DNA from: a bacterium
Lineage (GTDB): Bacteria > Krumholzibacteriota > Krumholzibacteriia > Krumholzibacteriales > Krumholzibacteriaceae
Direction: 5' to 3'
Length of the DNA: 5,345 nt
Assembly (NCBI GenBank): GCA_017885175.1
Contig: JAFNGP010000200.1
Span: forward strand, 1 to 5,345
Both the position numbers and the translations under genes were made by a program. Shown here in pieces: positions 1-5,274 of the stretch. A model generated the notes under the pieces. It had not been told where the DNA came from. It did not search any database and saw only the letters and a list, made by a program, of their open reading frames with translations. Each line of letters begins with the position of its first letter. Within the stretch, counting starts at the first letter, position 1.

Positions 1-745
1 CGTCCACGATCAGGTCCACGCCGGTTGCGGTCTCCAGGGCCCTGATGTTGCGCCCCTCGCGGCCGATGATGCGCCCCTTCATCTCGTCGCTCGGCAGATC
101 CACGACCGAAACCGTCGATTCGACGACATGATCGGCCGCGCACCGCTCGATGGCGAGCGTCAGTATCTCGCGGCTCTCCTTGACGGCGTTACGCTCCGCC
201 TCCTCGCGAATGTCCCGTATCTTCTTCGCCGCCTCGTGTCTCGCCTCGCTCTCGAGATTCGCGATGAGAAGCTTCTTCGCCTCGTCCTTGCTCAGGCCGG
301 CGAGCCTCTCGAGCTTGTCGTTCTGCATCTGGAGAACGCGGTTCAGATCCTCGTGTTTGTCGGCGACCGCCTGAAGTTTGCCGTCGAGGAGCCTCTGGCG
401 CTCGCCGAGCTCCTGCTCGCGGTTCTCCAGGTAATCGACCTTCCGATTTATGTTCTGCTCCTTTTCCTCGAGGCGACGCTCCTGCTTCTTGAGCTCCTGG
501 CGGGCTTCCTGCGTCTCCTTTTCGAACCTGAGCTTGGCCTGGTACCACTCGTCCTTCGCTTCGAGAATCGCCGCCTTCTTCTGGGTTTCGGCCTCCCGCT
601 GGGCTTCGGCGATGATGTTCTCCGCGAGCTTCCTCGTATGCTTGAGATGGCTCTCCGAGACCTTCTTGTTTATGAGCCAACCCGCTACGAGGCCGATGAA
701 GAGAACCAGTATCCCGGCCGACGTGAAAAAGAATACACCTTGCAT
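1..745 (-). CDS. rny: Ribonuclease Y, N-terminal part (runs off left edge)
   Basis: Membrane-anchored endoribonuclease that starts decay of many mRNAs. The 248 visible residues (the family is usually about 510-530) read: a single N-terminal membrane helix at about residues 4-25 (FFFTSAGILVLFIGLVAGWL), a long charged coiled coil rich in Glu, Lys, Arg and Gln at about 30-205, and the start of a KH RNA-binding domain from about 211 with its GxxG loop at 228-231 (IIGREGRNI). The HD catalytic domain and C-terminus lie beyond position 1. The start is ATG at 743-745: a TGA in the same frame at 752-754 rules out any longer form, and residue 1 directly precedes the membrane helix. It lies downstream of zapA and the 6S RNA on the same strand. 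The membrane helix, coiled coil and KH order is diagnostic, so identification is very secure. What is missing is only cut off by the window, not broken. Confidence 0.96.
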   Translation of the reverse strand, partial: MQGVFFFTSAGILVLFIGLVAGWLINKKVSESHLKHTRKLAENIIAEAQREAETQKKAAILEAKDEWYQAKLRFEKETQEARQELKKQERRLEEKEQNINRKVDYLENREQELGERQRLLDGKLQAVADKHEDLNRVLQMQNDKLERLAGLSKDEAKKLLIANLESEARHEAAKKIRDIREEAERNAVKESREILTLAIERCAADHVVESTVSVVDLPSDEMKGRIIGREGRNIRALETATGVDLIVD

Positions 746-887
746 AGTTAATCACCCGATACACGATCGGGGATGCTCACCTCCGCGCGACTTGAGTCAA
801 CGTCCCTGCGTGGCTGCAACCGCTTTGAGATATGCGAGATTAAATTTCCTTCGGCGGAAGATGCTGAAGCGTGAGCGCCGCGATAAT
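746..887. other. Intergenic stretch between 6S RNA and rny
   Basis: These 142 nt hold no supported protein gene. Besides the rny leader hairpin they contain an AT-rich patch AAATTTAAT (847-839 on the minus strand), which could be a promoter -10 element, though no good -35 sits 16-18 nt upstream. There is also an imperfect palindrome GACGTTGACTCAAGTC (803-788). No hairpin followed by a run of T is present, so I see no intrinsic terminator after the 6S RNA. rny may share a transcript with the genes upstream. Confidence 0.4.
752..784 (-). promoter_or_regulatory. rny leader: two Shine-Dalgarno-like sites and a hairpin
   Basis: On the minus strand the rny leader has a weak near site GGGTGA (757-752), six nt before the ATG, and a much stronger GGAGGTGAG (784-776), too far away to serve the ATG directly. 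Between and over them lies a perfect 6-bp hairpin: CCCGAT (771-766), loop CGTGT (765-761), ATCGGG (760-755). The hairpin buries the GGG of the near site. When folded it leaves about 13 unpaired nt between the strong site and the ATG. The bases and complementarity are seen directly; a role in translational control is inference. Confidence 0.5.
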
Positions 888-900
888 AATTCCCCACGCT
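868..900 (-). other. Alternative hairpin across the 6S 3' end
   Basis: On the minus strand AGCGTGGG (900-893) can pair with CTCACGCT (875-868): eight pairs including one G-U, around a 17-nt loop. It uses the GG of 894-893, which the 6S closing stem also needs, so the two folds exclude each other. It is not followed by a T run and is not a normal terminator. The complementarity is seen directly; any role in 6S 3'-end maturation is inference. Confidence 0.35.
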
Positions 901-1071
901 GTGCCGTGTGGTGAAGTCCCTTTATAGCCAGAGTAACAAGGTGGAAATCCGCATGACCGTTTCTGCGATCCCGGTCGCGCCGGGCTTGGCATCGGCGATC
1001 AGATATAAGACTTCCGGGCTAAAGGTGTTGGCTAAAAATTTCCTTCTCCATCACGAGCACGGTAGGGAATT
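888..1071 (-). ncRNA. ssrS: 6S RNA
   Basis: 6S RNA binds the housekeeping RNA polymerase holoenzyme by mimicking an open promoter and damps transcription in stationary phase. The minus strand folds by eye into a 184-nt rod, the same length as E. coli 6S. The pairs, from the ends inward, are: AATTCCC 1071-1065 with GGGAATT 894-888; GTGC 1060-1057 with GCAC 904-901; GTG(A)TGG 1054-1048 with CCACAC 911-906; GAAG 1046-1043 with CTTC 916-913; TTT and TAGCC 1038-1030 with GGCTA and AAA 929-921. Next comes a central bubble (1029-1016 opposite 942-930). The apical arm has GGAAGTC 1015-1009 with GATTTCC 949-943, TGATCG 1001-996 with CGGTCA 959-954, CGAT 994-991 with ATCG 969-966, and CCCGG/CCGGG closing loop 979-975. 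The bubble strands resemble E. coli 6S as I recall it (CCACCTTG..GTTAC, and CCTTTAGCC). Position after zapA matches the usual proteobacterial locus. End positions are uncertain by several nt. Confidence 0.88.
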
Positions 1072-1095
1072 TTTCGTCTCGCGTGCAATGCCCAT

Positions 1096-1144
1096 ATCCT
1101 CACGGTCCCCTGAATTCCGGCCAACACCCCAGGACAAGGAGGAT
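1096..1144 (-). other. Imperfect stem-loop just after zapA
   Basis: Starting within the last base of the zapA stop codon, ATCCTC (1144-1139) pairs perfectly with GAGGAT (1101-1096). A 3x3 internal loop (CTT opposite CGT) follows, and further pairing is possible between CCTG (1133-1130) and CAGG (1112-1109). The loop is about 17 nt and no T run follows, so it is not an intrinsic terminator. It separates the zapA coding region from the 6S RNA and could be a processing or stability element; that role is inferred only. Confidence 0.3.
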
Positions 1145-1440
1145 TATCGTTCAACGCTGATCTTGCTATCAAGGAGCTCGCCCAAACGCGCAGCCTTTCC
1201 TTCGAGCTCCGCTTCAATCCGCTCGCGCTCCTCGCGCTCCTGCCAGAGCTCGTCCGTGATATTGAGAGCAGCTAATATGGCGATTCGCGACTGTGACATG
1301 ATACCGCTCGAATGGGCTATTTCCCTCATCTTCCGGTCAACGTACCCGGCTATCTTATGAATATACTGAGGGTCACCCAATCCCTTGATTTTATACTCTT
1401 GACCAAAAATCTCCACTTTTTCAGTGCTCTTTTCGGTCAT
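1144..1440 (-). CDS. zapA: Cell division protein ZapA
   Basis: ZapA binds FtsZ and bundles its filaments in the cytoplasmic Z-ring. The 98-residue product has the family layout: an N-terminal globular domain (VEIFGQEYKIKG at 9-20, then YIHKIAGYVDRKMREIA at 26-42) and a helix SRIAILAALNITDELW (51-66). That helix runs into a C-terminal charged coiled coil (67-98) used for dimer and tetramer assembly. The start chosen is ATG at 1438-1440: it has GAAAGG (1453-1448) seven nt upstream and puts the conserved VEIFGQEY near residue 9, as in known ZapA. The frame stays open upstream to a TTG at 1512 (24 extra residues), but that has no Shine-Dalgarno and the extra residues look unlike ZapA. It is the last protein gene before the 6S RNA, and follows zapB by 83 nt. 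Length and motifs make the family call secure; the exact start is the only doubt. Confidence 0.93.
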   Translation of the reverse strand: MTEKSTEKVEIFGQEYKIKGLGDPQYIHKIAGYVDRKMREIAHSSGIMSQSRIAILAALNITDELWQEREERERIEAELEGKAARLGELLDSKISVER

Positions 1441-1447
1441 CAGGATA

Positions 1448-1453
1448 CCTTTC
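1448..1453 (-). promoter_or_regulatory. Shine-Dalgarno deciding the zapA start
   Basis: GAAAGG on the minus strand sits seven nt before the ATG at 1440. It supports the 98-residue form over the longer in-frame TTG start at 1512, which has no comparable site upstream. Confidence 0.6.
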
Positions 1454-1523
1454 AAAATCAACGTAGAACCTTTCGCTTCCGCCTTTTCCTCCCGGGTACC
1501 CACCTTATTCAACCGGCTATGAA

Positions 1524-1808
1524 TCAGATGTCAAGCTGATCCAGTTTCGCCAGCATCTCCTCTACCTTTCCCTTTATCTCCTCTCTCGTTTGATCGAAAT
1601 CTCCTGTCTTTTTCTTTTCAGTCCGCAAGATCTCGAGTTCCCTCGTTAAATCACCGTTAAGAATATACAACGAATCCATTTTTTCTTTCAACTCTTTATT
1701 GACCGCCTCCAACCTCAATCTTTCCTCTTTCAGCCGGGAGATATGCTCCGCAGCTTTCGTTATTTTCTCTTCAAGCATATCGAGGTTGATGATTCCGGTT
1801 CCAGCCAT
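1524..1808 (-). CDS. zapB: Small coiled-coil protein, ZapB-like (cell division)
   Basis: Encodes 94 residues, almost all predicted helix with heptad spacing and rich in Glu, Lys, Leu and Arg: one long coiled coil from about residue 8 (LDMLEEKITKAAEHISRLKE) through 68, a short break (KKKTGDFDQ, about 65-73), then a second short helix ending EEMLAKLDQLDI. ZapB proteins are abundant cytoplasmic coiled coils that join the Z-ring through ZapA. Low-complexity coiled coils are weak evidence alone, but the size and the position directly before zapA make ZapB by far the best reading. No signal peptide or membrane segment is seen. The ATG at 1806-1808 follows pheT by 14 nt and has GGAGG eight nt upstream. 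Base composition is clearly more AT-rich than pheST. An unrelated small coiled-coil protein remains possible. Confidence 0.8.
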   Translation of the reverse strand: MAGTGIINLDMLEEKITKAAEHISRLKEERLRLEAVNKELKEKMDSLYILNGDLTRELEILRTEKKKTGDFDQTREEIKGKVEEMLAKLDQLDI

Positions 1809-1816
1809 GCGCCGTT

Positions 1817-1821
1817 CCTCC
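1817..1821 (-). promoter_or_regulatory. Shine-Dalgarno of zapB
   Basis: GGAGG on the minus strand, eight nt before the zapB ATG and immediately after the pheT stop codon (TAG, 1825-1823). A full consensus site in a 14-nt gap suggests that zapB is translated from the pheST transcript but initiates efficiently by itself. Confidence 0.75.
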
Positions 1822-1822
1822 C

Positions 1823-4219
1823 CTATTCCGTCCGCAGCGCCGCTCCAAGCTCGCGCTGCAGGGCGCCGATTATTCTCTGAACTTCCCGGTCCACCGCGAT
1901 GCTGTCCAGGGTCCCCTCGGAAGACCTGAAACTCAGCCTGAACGTGTAGCTTCGTTTCCCTTCTCCGAGATGACCCCCTTTATAGTAATCGAAAACTCGC
2001 ATAGAATCAAGATATTGTGCCTGTTTCATGATAATATTTCTAACCTCCGCATATCGCACTTTGTCCGCAACGACGATGCAGAGATCGCGTTTCACCGCAG
2101 GGTATTGGCTTACCGGCTCGAATCTCGGCCATCCGGCCCCGGCAGGGGGCAATATATCGAGGCGGAGGTCGAAATAGAAAATCGGAAAATCGACGTCGAA
2201 TCCCTCCGAAACCCCCTTGGCGATCAGGCCCCCCTCGGCGAGAACGGCGCCGCTGAGCAGCCAATGGAAGACCTGCCCTTTCCCGTCATGCGGCTTCATC
2301 ATCTTCGCCTCGTGCGCAAGCCCGAGCCGCTCGAGAAGGGCTTCAAGCTCCCCCTTCATGTCGAAGAAATCGCTTTGCCGGCGCGGCTCCATCCAGTGGA
2401 GCGGCACGGCATGTCGGGCGAAAAGCGCCGCGAGATGCAGCTCTTCGCGCGGGAGCCCCGAGCGTTCCGGTCCCGGGAGAAACACCTTGCCGAGCTCGAA
2501 GATGCGTATCTCTTCCTGCTCGGCGCGAGTGTTTCGCCTCGCCACGCCGAGAAGCCCCGGAAGAAGGCTCGTCCGGAGAGTCGATTGCGCCTCGGTGAGA
2601 GGATTCGACACGCGCAACGGACCTGCCCGTTCGTCCCGGCCGTCCCATCCCATGCGCCCCGTATCGGCGGGGTCCATGAAAGAACTCGTCACAACCTCGG
2701 CGAATCCGCGCGAAACGAGAAACCCGACGAGCGAATCTTTCCTCAGGTCTTCGGCCGGCACTTCGGAGAATATGCTGCACCTCGCCGATTCGTCCCGCCC
2801 GATGTTCTCGTACCCGTAGACCCGCGCCGCCTCCTCCACGAGATCGATTTCCTCCAGGATGTCCCGCCGGAACGTAGGGATGGAGACGTGGACCGTATCC
2901 CCGTAAGAGCGGGACGAAAGCTCGAGCCGATCGAGAAGGGCGGCTATATCGTCCCCCGCGAGCTCGGTGCCCATGACGCGGTTCGCGTGGCTCACTCTGA
3001 GAGAAACGGTTCGTCGCTCGATGTTCCTCGGATCATGTATCGATTCCGCGCATGCCGCGGACGGCATGCCCGCTCCCATCTCCTGAATGAGCCGACAAGC
3101 GCGCGCCGCGGCGTCCATCGTGATTCCGATATCCGCCTCCCGTTCGAAACGGTACGAAGCCTCGGTATCCAGCTTGAGGCTCTGCCGCGCGCTTCTGACG
3201 AGTCGCGGATCGAACATCGCGCTCTCGATAACGAGGCGTTTTGTATCGGGCTTCACCTCGGTATCTCGGCCTCCCATGACTCCCGCGACGGCGATCGGCC
3301 GCGAGTCGTCGGCGATGACGAGTATTCCGGGATCCAGGTCCCGCTCGACGCCGTCCAGGGTGACGATCCTTTCCCCCTTTTTCGCGCGACGGACCGCGAT
3401 CGTGTCCTTCGCGAGCGTATCCCGATCAAAGGCGTGGAGCGGCTGCCCGAGCTCCATGAGAACGAAATTCGTCGCATCGACGATGTTGTTGATCGCCCCG
3501 AGCCCAACCGATTTGAGAAGGTTCTGCATCCACGCCGGAGAAGGGGCGACGGCGACGCCGTCGATGAAAGCCGCGGTATACCGCGGGCAATCGGCCCCGC
3601 TCTCGATCTTCAGGTTGAAACCGCCGCCCGCTCCGAGATCGAAAAGATCCGGAACGACGAGCTTGCGCCGGTAGAGCGCCGCGATCTCGCGCGCGATTCC
3701 GAAATGGCACAGGAGATCGGGGCGGTTCGGCGTCACTTCGAGGTCGAACACGTATTCGGATTGTCCGAGCTTCCCCTCGAGACTCATTCCCGGCTGCCCG
3801 TCGAAATCGAGGGACATGATGCCGTCGTGATTCTCGCTCAGGCCCAGCTCCGACTCCGAACAGATCATCCCCTCGGAAACGACTCCCCGAATCTTGGATT
3901 TCTTGATTCTGAGCCCCCCGGCGAGCGCGGCTCCCTCGACCGCCACCGCCACGCGCATTCCGGCCGCCACGTTCGGCGCGCCGCACACGATGCCGAGCGG
4001 ACGCGCGCCGCCCGCGTCGACCGTGCAGAGACTCAGCCGGTCGGCGCCCGGGTGCTTCGCGACCTCGAGAACCCTGCCGAGCACGACTCCGGTGAACGGC
4101 GGGGCGAGCGCTTCGATTCCCTCCACGTTCACGCCGAACATCGTGAGGTCGCGCGCGAGCGCGGCCGCGTCCTCTTCGATGGAAACGTATCGCTTCAACC
4201 AGCTGAGGCTGATCTTCAC
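1823..4219 (-). CDS. pheT: Phenylalanyl-tRNA synthetase, beta subunit
   Basis: Non-catalytic subunit of the cytoplasmic alpha2-beta2 enzyme that charges tRNA-Phe; it binds tRNA and edits mischarged Tyr-tRNA-Phe. The 798-residue product is full length. Domains in order: N-terminal B1 (KISLSWLKRYVSIEE, 2-16); EMAP/OB-type tRNA-binding domain (about 43-150, with HPGADRLSLCTVD at 56-68 and GMICSESELGL at 117-127); B3/B4 editing domain (about 208-378, with INNIVDATNFVLMELGQPLH at 243-262 and VAGVMGG at 311-317); B5 (about 402-472, ending EEIDLVEEAARVYGYENI); a synthetase-like core (about 485-690); and a C-terminal ferredoxin-fold anticodon-binding domain (704-797, FEPVSQYPAVKRDL to the end). Start chosen is GTG at 4217-4219, overlapping the pheS stop as GTGA, with GGAGG seven nt upstream. 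The frame is open 84 codons further, but that part lies inside pheS and is not PheT-like. No defect is seen. Confidence 0.98.
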   Translation of the reverse strand: MKISLSWLKRYVSIEEDAAALARDLTMFGVNVEGIEALAPPFTGVVLGRVLEVAKHPGADRLSLCTVDAGGARPLGIVCGAPNVAAGMRVAVAVEGAALAGGLRIKKSKIRGVVSEGMICSESELGLSENHDGIMSLDFDGQPGMSLEGKLGQSEYVFDLEVTPNRPDLLCHFGIAREIAALYRRKLVVPDLFDLGAGGGFNLKIESGADCPRYTAAFIDGVAVAPSPAWMQNLLKSVGLGAINNIVDATNFVLMELGQPLHAFDRDTLAKDTIAVRRAKKGERIVTLDGVERDLDPGILVIADDSRPIAVAGVMGGRDTEVKPDTKRLVIESAMFDPRLVRSARQSLKLDTEASYRFEREADIGITMDAAARACRLIQEMGAGMPSAACAESIHDPRNIERRTVSLRVSHANRVMGTELAGDDIAALLDRLELSSRSYGDTVHVSIPTFRRDILEEIDLVEEAARVYGYENIGRDESARCSIFSEVPAEDLRKDSLVGFLVSRGFAEVVTSSFMDPADTGRMGWDGRDERAGPLRVSNPLTEAQSTLRTSLLPGLLGVARRNTRAEQEEIRIFELGKVFLPGPERSGLPREELHLAALFARHAVPLHWMEPRRQSDFFDMKGELEALLERLGLAHEAKMMKPHDGKGQVFHWLLSGAVLAEGGLIAKGVSEGFDVDFPIFYFDLRLDILPPAGAGWPRFEPVSQYPAVKRDLCIVVADKVRYAEVRNIIMKQAQYLDSMRVFDYYKGGHLGEGKRSYTFRLSFRSSEGTLDSIAVDREVQRIIGALQRELGAALRTE

Positions 4220-5274
4220 TCGAACACCTCCCCCGCCGTCTCGGCCCAGAACTGCCGAAGGAACCGCAGGTCGTTCGAGAGGAGCCGCCGGATGTCGTCG
4301 ATGCCGTATTTGAGCATCGCGATCCGGTCGAGGCCCAGGCCGAACGCGAAACCGGTATAGGCGTCCGGATCGTACCCCGCGTTGCGAAACACGTGCGGAT
4401 GCACCATTCCGGCCCCCATGATCTCGATCCATCCGGTCTTGCCGCAAATGGGGCAGCCGGAGCCGCGGCATGAGAAACAGGACATGTCGGCCTCCGCGCT
4501 CGGCTCGGTGAACGGGAAGAAATGCGGCCTGAACCGCACCTTCGCGTCCGATCCGAAGAATGCCCGCACGAAATAGGTCACGTCGTTTCGAAGGTCGGCG
4601 AGCGACACGTTCCGGTCGACGTAGAGCCCTTCCATCTGAAGGAACTCGGAGGCATGGGACGGATCGGGCGATTCGTTGCGGTACACGCGGCCGGGCACGA
4701 TGATGCGAAGCGGAGGCTTGTGTTTCTCCATATACCGCACCTGCACCGGGGAGGTTTGGGTTCTCAGGAGAATGTCCCTGTTGATATAGAAGGTGTCCTG
4801 CGTATCCCGCGACGGATGATCGGGCGGAAAATTCAAAGCCTCGAAATTGTAGTAGTCAAGCTCGACGTCCGGACCTTCGGCGAGCGTATAGCCCATACCG
4901 AAGAAAATGCGCTTGATGTCCCTGAGAACCTGATGGAGCACGTGGCGGCCGCCGGGAAGCGCGCGCCGTCCCGGAAGGGTCGCATCTCCCGAGAAATAAT
5001 CCTCGTCGGCCGCGCCTTCGGAGAGAGCGCCCTTGCGGCGCTCGTAGAGCCCGAGAATGCGTTCCCTGAGGTCGTTGACCAGATCTCCGAACGCGGGACG
5101 CTCCTCGTTCGGCAGGTTTCCGATGGACCGCAAAAGCGTCGTTATCTCGCCCTTGCGTCCGATGAACCGGACCCTCGCCTCTTCCAAAGTCTCGAGATCC
5201 ACCGCCTCGGCGAAGGCCTTTTCGGCCCGCTCCGCGATTTCATCCACCCCGAAGCGATCGGGTCGCTCGCTCAT
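4216..5274 (-). CDS. pheS: Phenylalanyl-tRNA synthetase, alpha (catalytic) subunit
   Basis: Class II aminoacyl-tRNA synthetase subunit that activates Phe with ATP and transfers it to tRNA-Phe. The 352 residues match the usual 340-350. An N-terminal helical coiled-coil arm (about 1-90) binds tRNA. The catalytic domain carries the substrate-pocket block AEGPDVELDYYNFEALNFP (132-150) and DTQDTFYI (157-164). Motif 2 is GRVYRNESPDPSHASEFLQM (195-214), EPSAEAD is at 257-263, and motif 3 is GFAFGLGLDRIAMLKYGIDD (308-327). A CxxC-x4-CxxC knuckle (Cys266, 269, 274, 277) precedes GWIEIMGAGMVHP (281-293), as in B. subtilis-type PheS and unlike E. coli. The ATG at 5272-5274 overlaps the rplT stop (ATGA), with AAGGAA eight nt upstream. 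It pairs with pheT directly downstream. Complete and apparently functional. Confidence 0.98.
   Translation of the reverse strand: MSERPDRFGVDEIAERAEKAFAEAVDLETLEEARVRFIGRKGEITTLLRSIGNLPNEERPAFGDLVNDLRERILGLYERRKGALSEGAADEDYFSGDATLPGRRALPGGRHVLHQVLRDIKRIFFGMGYTLAEGPDVELDYYNFEALNFPPDHPSRDTQDTFYINRDILLRTQTSPVQVRYMEKHKPPLRIIVPGRVYRNESPDPSHASEFLQMEGLYVDRNVSLADLRNDVTYFVRAFFGSDAKVRFRPHFFPFTEPSAEADMSCFSCRGSGCPICGKTGWIEIMGAGMVHPHVFRNAGYDPDAYTGFAFGLGLDRIAMLKYGIDDIRRLLSNDLRFLRQFWAETAGEVFE
4227..4231 (-). promoter_or_regulatory. Shine-Dalgarno deciding the pheT GTG start
   Basis: GGAGG on the minus strand, inside the last codons of pheS and seven nt before the pheT GTG. It fixes the start at 4219 rather than at upstream in-frame ATG codons inside pheS. 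The overlap with the pheS stop suggests coupled translation, which would keep the two subunits in equal amounts. Confidence 0.8.

Noticed and set aside
128..751. 207-codon plus-strand open frame with Leu-rich product
   Set aside because: Antisense to the RNase Y coiled coil; the Leu richness is the complement of Glu/Lys codons, not a membrane protein.
189..764. 191-codon minus-strand frame starting GTG before rny
   Set aside because: Out of frame with rny, Arg/Gly-rich and domain-free, while the other frame gives a clear RNase Y.
839..868. TTCAGC / TTTAAT as an rny promoter
   Set aside because: The -10-like TTTAAT is fair, but the -35 match is poor and spacing is 18 nt; not strong enough to list as a feature.
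852..880. CGGCG/CGCCG hairpin as terminator of 6S
   Set aside because: Only 5 bp with a 19-nt loop and followed by AAGGAAATTT rather than a T run.
1034..1075. AAAAATTCC...GGAAATTTTT hairpin as a terminator after zapA
   Set aside because: AT-only lower stem with a bulge; both strands fit much better as parts of the long 6S rod.
1091..1096. TATGGG as a -10 box for 6S RNA
   Set aside because: No -35-like hexamer 16-18 nt upstream; the nearest TTGGCC (1124-1119) is 22 nt away, and the implied start would be about 14 nt before the 6S stem.
1032..1217. 61-codon minus-strand frame overlapping zapA end and 6S 5' part
   Set aside because: Runs out of frame through the zapA coding region and into the 6S rod; no protein features.
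908..1360. 150-codon plus-strand frame over the 6S region and zapA
   Set aside because: Antisense to 6S RNA and zapA; Ser/Arg-rich with no family resemblance.
1970..4360. 796-codon plus-strand open frame opposite pheT and the pheS 3' end
   Set aside because: Lies antisense to a fully conserved pheT. Its product is an Arg/His/Glu-rich mix without domains, as expected for the antisense frame of a GC-rich gene.
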